Assembly (NCBI GenBank): GCA_002163155.1
Contig: MAAO01000008.1
Coordinates: 248,001-312,000, forward strand
Reading direction: 5' to 3'
Origin: Halobacteriovorax marinus
Lineage (GTDB): Bacteria; Bdellovibrionota; Bacteriovoracia; Bacteriovoracales; Bacteriovoracaceae
Length of the DNA stretch: 64,000 bases
Below, one piece after another: positions 1 to 10,578 of this stretch. A program made the translations under genes and the position numbers. The notes under the pieces were generated by a model that was given only the letters and a program-made list of their open reading frames with translations, was not told the origin of the DNA and searched no databases. Position 1 is the first letter of the stretch, and the number at the start of each line of letters is the position of its first letter.

Positions 1-953
1 AAATTCATATTTGCTGTTAGCAACTCACTATTGGAAATGGCCCTACCACCTTTATTAGTATTAAAAATAGGGAGGTCCATAGATAGCACTAGTCCAAAAG
101 ACTGAAAGTTTCTTCCATTAATATTTTCATTTTCAAAAGCAGGTCCTACTTTTAAGTCAGGAAGACTTTTAGAATTAGAAAGTGCTACTTTAGCAGAGGC
201 GAGTTCAACTTCATTTCTAGCGGCCAACAATTTCGAATAACGATTATATCCCGAATCTCCTAAGAACTTCTGAGACAAATTTACATCCCTAGGGAGTGCC
301 TTCATGGGAATTGCACAGCTCTTACCAAGAAAGAAAGAGAGGTGACGACTTAGATGAGTTTTCTCTGCATTCAAACGAGCTATTTTTAACAAATAGTCAT
401 TTGTTGCTAACACCAAAGTTTCACTTTCAACTTGCTCTTCTGGAGATAGAGATTTACGACTTTTCTTAGTCTTTAAAATCTTAGACAAGGCACCAAACGC
501 CTCATCATAGACTGGTAACAATTCATATATCTGTCGCAACCTATAGGCCTTAACAACAGAATCAATAATGATATCTTCATTACTACCTTTGAGTTTATTA
601 TTGGACACTTCAATGTACTTCTTTGCGACATCTACTCTTGAATCTCGCTTACCGCCCAGTTCAAAAGTGTGCTTAATTGAAAGAGAAGTGGTAGTCACAT
701 CCCCATCAATTGAATCCCCTTTCATATAGTCTGCGTCAAATTCAGGATTTGGTCTTTGCTTGGCCACATCAATTGTATTCATGATGGCCTTTTTACTGGA
801 GTTATTGAGATTAATTCCAGGGTGGTTCTTTTTAATGAGGTCTAAAACTTCATTTGCACTACTTATATTACAAGTAGCAAAGACTTTAGAGTTTAGACCA
901 ATTAAGAATAAAAATGAGATCATCCTTAAGAGATTTTTCTTACATATATACAT
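1..953 (-). CDS. Outer membrane efflux protein, TolC/CzcC-like (partial, C-terminus beyond left edge)
   Basis: Manual reverse-strand translation from ATG at 951-953: MYICKKNLLRMISFLFLIGLNSKVFATCNISSANEVLDLIKKNHPGINLNNSSKKAIMNTIDVAKQRPNPEFDADYMKG...HTFELGGKRDSRVDVAKK..., typical of CzcC-like OEPs; open to the window edge, so absent from the ORF track. Confidence 0.75.
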   Translation of the reverse strand, partial: MYICKKNLLRMISFLFLIGLNSKVFATCNISSANEVLDLIKKNHPGINLNNSSKKAIMNTIDVAKQRPNPEFDADYMKGDSIDGDVTTTSLSIKHTFELGGKRDSRVDVAKKYIEVSNNKLKGSNEDIIIDSVVKAYRLRQIYELLPVYDEAFGALSKILKTKKSRKSLSPEEQVESETLVLATNDYLLKIARLNAEKTHLSRHLSFFLGKSCAIPMKALPRDVNLSQKFLGDSGYNRYSKLLAARNEVELASAKVALSNSKSLPDLKVGPAFENENINGRNFQSFGLVLSMDLPIFNTNKGGRAISNSELLTANMN

Positions 954-1024
954 ACTAAGTTTCCTAGTAATTCTAGTTACACAAAAAAATATATTTAAAT
1001 TTTAGATTAAAACGATGGGATTTG

Positions 1025-1393
1025 TTAAGAAAATAGTGGTGGTTTAAGAGCGGGATCCAAAGAGGGTTCACTATATTGAAAGTAATACTTCCAAAGTATT
1101 TGCGTACTTCTGTATAGACTACTAGAGAGTGCTACACTTTTATTTGTAATTACAACGTTATGAACGCCAGAACAGTGATGAACACAATGAGCACCTTCAC
1201 TGTGGCAAGACTCATCTTCACAATCATTACAGTCAGAATCTACATAGGAAATTTCACTAGCTAGGATAGTATTGGTTTTTGCGACCAACTGACTATTATC
1301 TTCTTCATGATCGAAAGCATTACCCATAGATTCGCCTACAACTCCAGAGAAGAATGCAGTAAAAATAAATATGAGTACGAACTTATTAAACAT
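1025..1393 (-). CDS. Small secreted Cys/His-rich protein, CzcI-like, upstream of the efflux gene
   Basis: Signal peptide, DCNDCEDESCHSEGAHCVHHC cluster, C-terminal SLDPALKPP; same strand and directly upstream of the CzcC-like gene. Confidence 0.55.
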   Translation of the reverse strand: MFNKFVLIFIFTAFFSGVVGESMGNAFDHEEDNSQLVAKTNTILASEISYVDSDCNDCEDESCHSEGAHCVHHCSGVHNVVITNKSVALSSSLYRSTQILWKYYFQYSEPSLDPALKPPLFS

Positions 1394-1511
1394 AGTTTGA
1401 TCAATATAACATCGATCCAGTTTATATTCAACTGAAGAAGTCAGCTAAGCTCAAAGCTACTTATATCATTAAGAATAGATATGATGAATTACACATTTAT
1501 ACTTTAGACAT

Positions 1512-2528
1512 TCAATCATTAACATTTACATTAATAATAATTTTCATACAATTGTCTCGAGCCAACGCCAAATCAAAGGCTTTTGAAACATCAGAGAAAT
1601 TAAATTCGTGAGTAATCATTTTTGAAGATATATGAGAGAATTTATCAATCCAAAAGTCTCTTGTTCTAGCAAGAGTTTCTTTTGGCATTCCTCGCATCCA
1701 CTTTATCGTAAGATTATTCATGGCAAATAAATTTGAGTGTATTTCACTTGTTCCTATATACTTACCAACGATTAGACACACACTACTTGTAGAGATAAAG
1801 ACTTTTGCATATTTCCAAAAACCACTTTGCTTATTTCCGTTTCCAGATGCATCAATTATATAGTCAAATTTTTTCTTGTCATCCAACAAAGCCATTCCCA
1901 GAGCTTGTATATTTACTTCTAAATCTCTAGCCATTTTAATTCTAAAATTATCTTTTTCAATAAGAGTGTAATCATATCCTTCTTCTTTTAATTTTAAGGA
2001 AGTAAGTAGACCAACTGGACCACCACCAAAAACAAGAACACGGTGTCTTTTCTCAAGACCTAGTCTTAAAATTTGAGAAACGGCCTCTTCTGCTACTGCA
2101 GCAACTTCCAAAAGCACAATTTCATTTAAAGAAAAGTTATCAACCTTTAACAATTGATTTGCTGGCAAAATGGCCTTTGATCTTAGCATTCCAAAATCTT
2201 TTCCTCCAAGGGCAAAACCATTCTGACAAAAATTTGATTTTTCAACGAGACATAAACTACACTCTCCACAACCTATAAAGGCAGAACTCGTAACAAGATC
2301 TCCAACTTTATAATTGTCACTCAAACTATTTTCGACTTCTCCAACCCACTCATGACCTAGCCTCAGTTCTTCATACTGATCAACACTTTCTAAGGCAAAT
2401 AGATCTGATCCACAAATCCCAACCTTTACAACCTTAATAAGAACTTCACCAACACTTAGCGCAGGAAGAGTAATTTCAATTTTTGATATTTTTTTATCTT
2501 TAAATAGCCACTCAAATGTTTTCAACAA
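1512..2528 (-). CDS. Zinc-dependent alcohol dehydrogenase family (MDR) oxidoreductase
   Basis: GICGSDLFAL, GHEWVGEV, GCGECSLC structural zinc loop, Rossmann VLVFGGGPVGLL. Confidence 0.85.
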   Translation of the reverse strand: MLKTFEWLFKDKKISKIEITLPALSVGEVLIKVVKVGICGSDLFALESVDQYEELRLGHEWVGEVENSLSDNYKVGDLVTSSAFIGCGECSLCLVEKSNFCQNGFALGGKDFGMLRSKAILPANQLLKVDNFSLNEIVLLEVAAVAEEAVSQILRLGLEKRHRVLVFGGGPVGLLTSLKLKEEGYDYTLIEKDNFRIKMARDLEVNIQALGMALLDDKKKFDYIIDASGNGNKQSGFWKYAKVFISTSSVCLIVGKYIGTSEIHSNLFAMNNLTIKWMRGMPKETLARTRDFWIDKFSHISSKMITHEFNFSDVSKAFDLALARDNCMKIIINVNVND

Positions 2529-2716
2529 TAATCCTTTAGATGGAAATCAAAATGTTTAATATAATTAAACATAAAACAATCTCAAGAATAATAAAACAGA
2601 AAGATTATTACCATTAGAATATAAAGTCGACTGACAAAGGTAAAATGCTATTAGTGCATAAAAAAAGATTTCACAAACAATATTTTTAACTGATAAGACA
2701 AAGCTCTCTCGTTTTT

Positions 2717-3706
2717 TTAGTTATTATGATCACTCAAAGGATCATGACTTACTAATGTAATCAGTCTAGGGTTTTTCGCATTATTAGAGTCTGTAGATAG
2801 CTTTCTTAACTGAAGGGAGAATTCCATTGAAAGTTCTTTAACTTTCACAAGGCTTTCGTCGTCAAAATTGTAAATACCAAAACTAATAAAAGATGCTTCA
2901 GCGGTCTTTCCCTTTCCAGAGACTCTATCTAAAAATATACGCAGACTATCCTTGAACCAATACTTAACTAAGTGTCCATATTTTATTAAATCTGTAGAAA
3001 GATTAGTATATATAATTTTTAAACTATACCTATTTTCAAACTTAACAAGTCTACCACTCTTTACTATGGCCTCTATCATTTCATCCAATTGATACAATGG
3101 AACAGATAATAATTTTGCTAATTCTTTAAAGTGAACTTTTTCCAGAGGAGTATATTGAGGAGTTTCTAAAAGAGCTAAAAGTAAGAGAACTTTAGGGGAG
3201 TTGTAAATTAAAAGTTCAATTGATAATATAGACTCATCCTTTGATTCCGAATCAAGTTCAGACCTTAAGGCTTCTAAGAGAAACGAACCCTTATTCAAAG
3301 AGTAAACGTCAATAAGTGCTAGAACGTGTTCTAGATTCGGTGAAACACCTTTTGCGTCCCAATTATATACAGTATTATAACTAATATCACACTCAGTAGA
3401 GATAACCATTAAAGACTTATCCCCAATAAGATGCTTAACAAGCTTTAGTGGTTCAAACGTACCAGAGTTATGAATAAGCGTAAGTCCTAAAAACTCAGCT
3501 AAGTTAATATTTTGCAGTTCGCAAAGAGCAATAAAATTATTCCATTTTATTTTCTGTTGACCATTTTCCCACTTGTTAATTGTATTTATTGGAAGTTTTA
3601 ATAAGTTTGCTAACTCCTGTTGAGAACTTGATGCCCTAATGAGTTTTACTAGTGAAATTATTTCCTTAGCGTAGACTGACACTTTACATGATTTAATATT
3701 TTTCAT
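2717..3706 (-). CDS. XRE-type HTH regulator with C-terminal region resembling TIGR02147/DUF4423
   Basis: N-terminal HTH (QQELANLLKLPINTINKWENGQQ), second HTH-like segment (CDISYNTVYNWDAKG), C-terminal winged-helix-like region. Confidence 0.6.
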   Translation of the reverse strand: MKNIKSCKVSVYAKEIISLVKLIRASSSQQELANLLKLPINTINKWENGQQKIKWNNFIALCELQNINLAEFLGLTLIHNSGTFEPLKLVKHLIGDKSLMVISTECDISYNTVYNWDAKGVSPNLEHVLALIDVYSLNKGSFLLEALRSELDSESKDESILSIELLIYNSPKVLLLLALLETPQYTPLEKVHFKELAKLLSVPLYQLDEMIEAIVKSGRLVKFENRYSLKIIYTNLSTDLIKYGHLVKYWFKDSLRIFLDRVSGKGKTAEASFISFGIYNFDDESLVKVKELSMEFSLQLRKLSTDSNNAKNPRLITLVSHDPLSDHNN

Positions 3707-3869
3707 TTACTATTAACCTATCTCAATAACTTATTATATTGATAGAGTAACGGTATAATTAAAAATCAGCAACTCTTGAATATGTGACCAAGCGCTACAT
3801 AAAAAAGCTGATTAGTTTAACGGTTAAGAATTTGATGACTTATGTAATAAGTAAATCTATATTACTCAA

Positions 3870-5255
3870 CTAAGGTCGTGTCATATTCTCAGGAACAACA
3901 ATTTCATCAAACTCTTCACCTGAGAGATAACCTAATTTAACAATAGCTTCCCTAAGAGTTGCTCCTGTTTCAAAAGCTGTTTTCGCAACTTTAGCCGCGT
4001 TGTCATAACCAATACGTTGATTAAGTGCCGTCACTAGCATTAGTGAGCCATTTAAATGTTTTTCAATATTTTCGCGATTGGGCTCTATTCCGACGGCACA
4101 ATTATCATTAAAAGACCTCATCCCATCAGAGAGTAATCTTACAGAATGTAATAAATTATGAATCATAACTGGTTTATACACATTCAATTCAAAATTCCCC
4201 TGAGAGCCAGCAAAACCAATAGCAGCATCGTTACCCATAACCTGTATGCAAACCATGGAGAGAGCTTCGCATTGAGTTGGATTTACTTTTCCAGGCATAA
4301 TAGATGAACCAGGCTCATTGGCCGGAATGAAAATCTCACCTATTCCACAGCGTGGCCCACTGGCAAGCCATCTCACATCATTAACAATTTTCATCAACGA
4401 AGCAGCCAATCTCTTTAAAGAACCAGAGGCACCTACCATGGCATCATGCGCCGCAAGGGATTCAAATTTATTTGGAGCCGTCCTAAATTTATGTCCAGAA
4501 ATTTCAGTAATTTTCTTAGCAACTATTTCTGCATAGTCAGGATGTGAATTCAGTCCCGTCCCCACTGCAGTTCCCCCTAGAGCTAATTCACGTAGAAAGT
4601 CTAATGATTGCAAAAGAGCTGTCTTACCGTTCAAGAGCTGAGTGACATAACCTGAAAACTCTTGTCCTAATGTAAGAGGAGTTGCATCCATGAGGTGAGT
4701 TCGACCAATTTTAACAATTGAATTAAAGCTCACAACTTTTTGTTCAAATGTCTTTGTTAATACATCTAGACTAGGAATTAATAAGTCCTCTATTTGTTCC
4801 ACTGCTGCAATATGCATGGCAGTTGGAAAGGTATCATTGGAAGATTGTGATTTATTAACATCGTCGTTGGGATGAATTGGATTCTTACTACCTAGTTCGC
4901 CTCCGGCCAGTTCAATTGCCCGATTAGCGATGACTTCATTTGAATTCATATTTGTTTGTGTGCCAGATCCAGTTTGCCATACAACAAGGGGAAAGGAATC
5001 ATCAAGTTTCCCACTTATCACTTCATCTGCTGCGCGACTAATGAGAGAAAGCTTCTCTTCAGTTAACTTTCCTAAATCAAAGTTTGCTTGTGCGGCACCT
5101 TTCTTTAATATTCCGAAAGCACGAATCATTTCTCTTTTGAATTTATCATCTCCAATTTTAAAATTTTCTAGAGAACGCTGAGTCTGTGCTCCCCAATATT
5201 CTGAAGCATTAACCTTGATTTCACCCATCGTATCTTTTTCAATTCTAAAATTCAT
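3870..5255 (-). CDS. fumC: Fumarate hydratase class II
   Basis: Signature [38 protein letters not shown]; full length. Confidence 0.97.
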   Translation of the reverse strand: MNFRIEKDTMGEIKVNASEYWGAQTQRSLENFKIGDDKFKREMIRAFGILKKGAAQANFDLGKLTEEKLSLISRAADEVISGKLDDSFPLVVWQTGSGTQTNMNSNEVIANRAIELAGGELGSKNPIHPNDDVNKSQSSNDTFPTAMHIAAVEQIEDLLIPSLDVLTKTFEQKVVSFNSIVKIGRTHLMDATPLTLGQEFSGYVTQLLNGKTALLQSLDFLRELALGGTAVGTGLNSHPDYAEIVAKKITEISGHKFRTAPNKFESLAAHDAMVGASGSLKRLAASLMKIVNDVRWLASGPRCGIGEIFIPANEPGSSIMPGKVNPTQCEALSMVCIQVMGNDAAIGFAGSQGNFELNVYKPVMIHNLLHSVRLLSDGMRSFNDNCAVGIEPNRENIEKHLNGSLMLVTALNQRIGYDNAAKVAKTAFETGATLREAIVKLGYLSGEEFDEIVVPENMTRP

Positions 5256-5425
5256 ATAGAGATTCCTTTGCTATTATTGACAAATTCTATATGGAATTCA
5301 TTAAGAATATATACATATAAAGATAAATTCTATCTTAGTTGGATTTCTGTGAATTTAAGATTACATCAATCTAGGAAGTATCATCTAAGCAATTTTTGAA
5401 GGCAGTACTTAGTCTATAAAAGTAG

Positions 5426-6742
5426 TCAATCCATACGAAGTAAGACTTTCCAAACATTATCGGCCATTATTTTGTAGCCTAAAGCTGAAGGGTGCTCATC
5501 TTCAGCAAGGTAATCATTTTTGCTTTTTCCCTTTTTATACAACCCATTAAAAACTGAATTATTATCAACAAAAGGAAGGTTATATTCCTTGGCCACTTGT
5601 TTTAACGCAATATTAGCCTCCGTAAAGTTGGCAGGATAGTTTTGCAAAATAAGTTTTATGCCACTCTCTTTACATAGTTTTGCTAAGCTTCTTAAATTTG
5701 ATAAACGATTTGAGTTAATTTTGACTAATTCTTGTTCCTTATTTTTAAAAATATGTAAATATTTTTTAAACAAGTGTGTTTCTCCAATTGAAGGATTATT
5801 TTTTCTCATTGATGTTAATGAATTAGCAATATATTCAGCTGAATACTTTGATTGAAAATCGTAGGCCATTACTAAACGATACAAAGGATATCTGGCGTGC
5901 TCAGAAAAGAGTTGAGGATACCTTTTTAAAAAATCTAATGTAAAATTCACTACTCCTTCTCTATCCTGATTAATAAAGAACTTAACTGCAATGGCATTTA
6001 AAATAGATCCTAGATGAGCAGTATTAACAATTGATGGATTATTGGAGATTATTTTATCCCCATTTACATAGTCACCTTTATTATAGAATTCTAGAATGTC
6101 GGAAAAGATCGATGACACTTCTATTAATTCTTCCTCTGTATAATCATCAATCTTTTTGAAAAAAATAAGTTCAGAAACACCAATCTTAATACCTCTAAAA
6201 ATTTTAAAAAGTCGTAGATTTTTAAAGAAAGAAGAAGTACTTCTACCTATATCTGACACTACATCATCAACTCGTTCCTGCTGAGAATTACTAATTGGAC
6301 TAAATCTATCAGCAGCTCCACCAAGGAAGATGAGAATATCAGGTCTCTTATTCCATTTATTAACGATTTCCTTTAGTTGAACAAGTGATTGGTATGTATT
6401 TGATTCACAAATGCCATGATTTAAAATGTTAAATTTTACTTTCTCACTAGAGATAATATTTTCTTTTTTGAAATACAATTGAAATGGATAACTTTTTTGA
6501 ATAGGAACATTACTACCATTAGTTAGGGAATCACCTAATGCAACAACCCACTTATTATAAGTAATTTTTTTTCGAAGCTTTACTTGTTCATCACGGCTAT
6601 GTTTTGAAATATCAAAGCTCGCCTCTCTCGCAGTTTGAACAGTAAATCCGAGAGCTCTTAACGAAAGCTCTGCAAAGCTTAGCGATACTAATAGACTAGT
6701 AGTAAATAGACTTAGCTTTAAGAGTATATTTGAATTTCTCAT
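5426..6742 (-). CDS. SGNH/GDSL-type hydrolase-like exported protein
   Basis: GDSLTNG block and C-terminal DEHPSALGYKIMAD (Asp/His block), N-terminal hydrophobic segment. Confidence 0.7.
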   Translation of the reverse strand: MRNSNILLKLSLFTTSLLVSLSFAELSLRALGFTVQTAREASFDISKHSRDEQVKLRKKITYNKWVVALGDSLTNGSNVPIQKSYPFQLYFKKENIISSEKVKFNILNHGICESNTYQSLVQLKEIVNKWNKRPDILIFLGGAADRFSPISNSQQERVDDVVSDIGRSTSSFFKNLRLFKIFRGIKIGVSELIFFKKIDDYTEEELIEVSSIFSDILEFYNKGDYVNGDKIISNNPSIVNTAHLGSILNAIAVKFFINQDREGVVNFTLDFLKRYPQLFSEHARYPLYRLVMAYDFQSKYSAEYIANSLTSMRKNNPSIGETHLFKKYLHIFKNKEQELVKINSNRLSNLRSLAKLCKESGIKLILQNYPANFTEANIALKQVAKEYNLPFVDNNSVFNGLYKKGKSKNDYLAEDEHPSALGYKIMADNVWKVLLRMD

Positions 6743-6878
6743 TACTTAAATATTAGCAAACTGATAAATAAAGTCAATTGACGAAAAGCGTTTTATTCAC
6801 AATATCGTAAAGAGAATAATTTTTAGTAAGAAAATTCACCTCACCCAACTCTACTTTCGATACCTTACGCAACTAACA

Positions 6879-7460
6879 TCAAGATTTTTTGTGAAAAAAT
6901 TTCCATGCTATTGGATTTATTATTGAAGACAATATCGTTTTAATGATTAGTCCTGGTATGAATGGAAGTAGCCCCAAAGTTAGCACATTATTCATACCTA
7001 CGAATTGAGCCAATACTAAAAGCCCACAAAGGTAAATAACAATGTGTCCTACACAAAAGATCAAAAGACTTGTTTGAACTGATCTATCCATTCCCTTCTC
7101 CGCTAGGTAACCCATGATATAGGCGGCCATGACGAATCCAAATAGGTAACCAGAAGTAGCTCCAGATAGAACTCCAATTCCAGAGCCCCCTCCCGCAAAG
7201 AAAGGAAGACCCATGGCCCCCTGAAGTAAGTACAGAACAGTAGCTGCAAATGCACGAGTTGCTCCGAGAGAACTCCCTAGAATAAGTACTGCCAAAGTTT
7301 GTGCAGTAATAGGCACTGGTGTGAATGGTAGTGGAAAAGATATCTGGGCCATAATGGCTAAAATCCAGCTTCCTACAACTATAAGGGTTATGTTTCTTAC
7401 TGTAGTATTTGTTTTCTCTGAAGTAATCCAAATTGTATCAATTAATGTTCCCTGTATCAT
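6879..7460 (-). CDS. bioY: Biotin transporter S component BioY
   Basis: PFTPVPITAQTLAVLILGSSLG, GLPFFAGGGSGIGVLSGATSGYLFGF; multiple TM helices. Confidence 0.92.
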   Translation of the reverse strand: MIQGTLIDTIWITSEKTNTTVRNITLIVVGSWILAIMAQISFPLPFTPVPITAQTLAVLILGSSLGATRAFAATVLYLLQGAMGLPFFAGGGSGIGVLSGATSGYLFGFVMAAYIMGYLAEKGMDRSVQTSLLIFCVGHIVIYLCGLLVLAQFVGMNNVLTLGLLPFIPGLIIKTILSSIINPIAWKFFHKKS

Positions 7461-7526
7461 GTCATCTCCTATATTCGGAGTATATAAGAGTTCAAATTAA
7501 TTGTTTACAATGGATTCTTGATTAAT

Positions 7527-7545
7527 TAGTTTAACTACTAAACTA
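7527..7545. promoter_or_regulatory. Inverted repeat TAGTTTA-ACTAC-TAAACTA in the bioY/marR intergenic region, candidate MarR operator
   Basis: Perfect 7-5-7 inverted repeat, 17 nt upstream of the MarR start. Confidence 0.5.
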
Positions 7546-7561
7546 TTTACTAAGAGAACAA

Positions 7562-8005
7562 ATGAAGATATTTCAGTTTCAAAAAAACAGTCTAATCTAC
7601 TCTATCTATCATTCAAATAAGTTAATTCAAAATGACTTAGGAGTGAAACTGAAAGAGAGAAATCTTACTTTCCCACAGTCATTAGTCCTTGCTTCATTAT
7701 TTTTTGAAAAGAGCGAGTTGTTATCACCAAAAGACCTAGAATACTCATTAGATTTTTCTAAATCAGCACTAAGTCAGACCTTATCTCAACTAGAAGGAAA
7801 AAAGTTTATTAAAAGAAAGATTAATGAAGATGATGCTAGATCTTTTACGATTCTACTCACACAACAGGGTAAGAAAATTTCAGCAAAAATGGTGGGTGAT
7901 TTTGATCTTGTTGAAAAGAAGATTGAGAAGAATTTGGAAAATAGAAATAGAAAACTTTTTCTTGTTATACTCAAATCTATTCGAGATATATTTTCAACTT
8001 CATAG
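7562..8005 (+). CDS. MarR family transcriptional regulator
   Basis: Winged-helix core SKSALSQTLSQLEGKKFIKRKINEDDARSFTILLTQQGKKI. Confidence 0.85.
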   Translation: MKIFQFQKNSLIYSIYHSNKLIQNDLGVKLKERNLTFPQSLVLASLFFEKSELLSPKDLEYSLDFSKSALSQTLSQLEGKKFIKRKINEDDARSFTILLTQQGKKISAKMVGDFDLVEKKIEKNLENRNRKLFLVILKSIRDIFSTS

Positions 8006-8039
8006 AAAGTGATAACTACATCTCGACACTTGATTATAT

Positions 8040-8945
8040 CTAAGGTTTTTTGTAACAGTAATTTGAAATGGCCTTAATTTTCTTTCCAAGCTCGTTAACA
8101 ATTGATTTTTCTGATGAGAAATTTCCAAAGATTTTAATACGAGCTGTTGATGAAAAACTAGGATAGAAGACATCATCTCCAGAACTATAGCCAATATCAT
8201 TCTTAAAATAAATAACATCGTATCTTATTTGTTTGAGTTTGTTACTATCTCTAGAATGAAAACGTCTATGTTCAACAACCTTATTGAAAATAAAGTCAAT
8301 TGATAAATCATTACTTTGTTTTACTTTCATTCGAGAGTCTCTATTATCTTTTAAGTTGTAATCAACCTTTAATTTACAATCTCCCTCAAACTTCATGACA
8401 TAACTGGCACTTGATTTAATAGTAGATCCCGATGAATTCATCTTCATTTGACGAGAGTCAATATATTCATCACCAAGTTCTGCTGATAATTCCTCAATTC
8501 TTATAATATTTTTAACATGTTCTTGGTACTCATTAGACAAGAAACCATTAAATTTCTTATTTGAATGTGTTCCACTATTTAATTCATCATTTATAAGAAC
8601 CAAATTATCGTTAAGGATAGCTGTTCCACCGACAACTGCGCCTTCTCCTATTCTAATATTACTCCCAATAATTTCAGCGTGACCTGTAATCAGAGCATCT
8701 CCATAAATTTTAATTCTGGAACCTTCAATATAATTATTCCCACAAACTTTGGCAGTCTTAGCAATGAATACATTCTCACTAACATAGGCACCAGAGGCGA
8801 CACATCCACCATCAGACCTATCGTTTGAATGGCGTGAATTGATCCATCTTTGTCCAGACTTGCCATTGCAATCACAAAACTTTGCGATAACAGCATTGGA
8901 GCTGATGAATAATAGTAATGTATATAATAAGACTTTAAAATTCAT
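8040..8945 (-). CDS. Secreted protein with hexapeptide-like (left-handed beta-helix) N-terminal region
   Basis: Signal peptide; VASGAYVSENVFIAKTAKVCGNNYIEGSRIKIYGDALITGHAEIIGSNIRIGEGAVVGG periodicity. Confidence 0.6.
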   Translation of the reverse strand: MNFKVLLYTLLLFISSNAVIAKFCDCNGKSGQRWINSRHSNDRSDGGCVASGAYVSENVFIAKTAKVCGNNYIEGSRIKIYGDALITGHAEIIGSNIRIGEGAVVGGTAILNDNLVLINDELNSGTHSNKKFNGFLSNEYQEHVKNIIRIEELSAELGDEYIDSRQMKMNSSGSTIKSSASYVMKFEGDCKLKVDYNLKDNRDSRMKVKQSNDLSIDFIFNKVVEHRRFHSRDSNKLKQIRYDVIYFKNDIGYSSGDDVFYPSFSSTARIKIFGNFSSEKSIVNELGKKIKAISNYCYKKP

Positions 8946-9182
8946 AGATTCCTCTTTTTTATATGGACCTATTCTATACTGGATTTGGACTAAAGAAATT
9001 GCAGTTGAAATAACTTCTAAGTGGTGTCTAAAAGTTAGACATATCTAATTTCTTGAAATATGGATCGAATCTCCTCAATAACAAACCTAGATAACTATAA
9101 TTAATACTCGTTTTTGAGATTATTCATCGAAGATTCTCATCTCCATATATTATGCACAAAACATTTTACCAAAGGATACAAG

Positions 9183-9593
9183 ATGAAAAAATTGATCTCA
9201 CTAGTGACTTTTATGCTTCTTCTAAATATTTCAGTCCAAGCAAGTGAATGTACTGCCATATATTTTAATTACGAAGGTGATTCTGCGGAGTCAAATGCAG
9301 TAGGAAGTCTCTTTGAATCATACTCTGATTCACATCATCTTATAATTTCACATGAGTCAGTAGTTGAAGACATAGAATATTTGATACCAAACTCACTCAT
9401 CTTAAATTTAAATAGTGAAACTGATATGACAGGTAAAGAAGTACAAGTTCAAGTTTATAAAATTGATAACGCTGGAAAGCTAAATTTTATGGGAAGTCGA
9501 ATGAAAGCAGCTCGATTTTTTAAGGCCGATGCTCTTGAAGACCTTGCAAGATCAGCAATTGCTTTTTCTTGTGGTCGAAACGATTTAATCTAA
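9183..9593 (+). CDS. Small secreted protein, unknown function
   Basis: Signal peptide at MKKLISLVTFMLLLNISVQAS; the listed ORF begins at 9114 but the internal ATG gives a canonical signal peptide. Confidence 0.65.
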   Translation: MKKLISLVTFMLLLNISVQASECTAIYFNYEGDSAESNAVGSLFESYSDSHHLIISHESVVEDIEYLIPNSLILNLNSETDMTGKEVQVQVYKIDNAGKLNFMGSRMKAARFFKADALEDLARSAIAFSCGRNDLI

Positions 9594-9609
9594 GATCACT
9601 TCATTTGGT

Positions 9610-9630
9610 AGCGCCTAAGTAATGGGCGCT
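9610..9630 (+). terminator. Hairpin AGCGCC-N9-GGCGCT
   Basis: 6-bp GC-rich perfect stem 17 nt after the stop at 9593. Confidence 0.55.
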
Positions 9631-9671
9631 TTACTGAATGCAAAAAGAATTTACTAAAACAATCACTACGA

Positions 9672-10394
9672 TTAGTATTTAGCTGCAAGATTCGATAACT
9701 TTTCCATCGCTTCCTTTCTTATTCTTATCATCTCACCACTATTTCTCATTTTAATGATAGCAGCGTTTATTCTAGGAATAAGTTCTCCATGTTTCTTATG
9801 AACATAGTGATAGAGAGGTCTTTTGCTAAGGGGAGGATTGAGTGCCTGTACTTTCTGATAACCTAACTTATTGACTTGAATAATACCATTAAACCTGGCC
9901 GTAATAATCACATCTACTTCACGTTCATTTAGAACACGAATAAGTTCTAAACTGTGCTTTAAAATTTTTAATTTCTTAAAACCTTTAGTACATATCTCAG
10001 CGTGCTTAACTCCCCTAACAATTCCAATTCTTAAATGCCTTAAATCTTCACAGCTTTTAATTTGATAAGTCTTTATCGAGAATACTGAAGGTTCTATATA
10101 GTTGATTGGAGTAGGAACTCTTAGCAAGTTCGGATAAACTTCTCCAACTTTCCATATTCGATGAACTTCGCCATCAGAAAAACCACCACTAGACTGAATA
10201 AGCGCCCTCTCTCCAGACAAGAGCATGAAGCTCACTGGTATTTGAATACTCTTATATACTCTCTTTAAAATTTCTGCTCCTACTGCCTGATCAGGCGTAT
10301 CAACAATTTGTGAAAAAGATAACTTCAGAACTTCCTGACATTGGATGTTTATTGAGAGGAGTAAGAATAGAGCTGCCAATATTTTTTTTTGCAT
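9672..10394 (-). CDS. Periplasmic substrate-binding-domain (SBP_bac_3-like) protein
   Basis: Signal peptide; LRHLRIGIVRGVKHAEIC, VLNEREVDVIIT, C-terminal INAAIIKMRNSGEMIRIRKEA. Confidence 0.7.
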   Translation of the reverse strand: MQKKILAALFLLLSINIQCQEVLKLSFSQIVDTPDQAVGAEILKRVYKSIQIPVSFMLLSGERALIQSSGGFSDGEVHRIWKVGEVYPNLLRVPTPINYIEPSVFSIKTYQIKSCEDLRHLRIGIVRGVKHAEICTKGFKKLKILKHSLELIRVLNEREVDVIITARFNGIIQVNKLGYQKVQALNPPLSKRPLYHYVHKKHGELIPRINAAIIKMRNSGEMIRIRKEAMEKLSNLAAKY

Positions 10395-10578
10395 TACCTT
10401 CTACTTTAAGTAAGGTTAATAATACGATATTTATTTACTCTAATAATCATATTAACTTAAGTATGTTGATGAAGTATTTATTTTAGGTTCAATATAACCT
10501 AAAGATAGCATCATTTCCCTAGTCTTTGTTCACTATGAATAATGCAAGAGTTTGCCAATTTCGGCAAATAAACAGAAA

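Noticed and set aside
4318-5181. Plus-strand ORFs 4318-4536 and 4930-5181
   Set aside because: Antisense to highly conserved fumC; no ribosome site or domain evidence.
7084-7431. 115-aa minus ORF
   Set aside because: Alternate frame of bioY; low-complexity Ser/Tyr/Cys composition typical of an out-of-frame read.
7501-7510. TTGTTTACAA as a BirA operator upstream of bioY
   Set aside because: Only a 4-2-4 symmetry; does not match the long two-half BirA operator and is expected often in AT-rich DNA.
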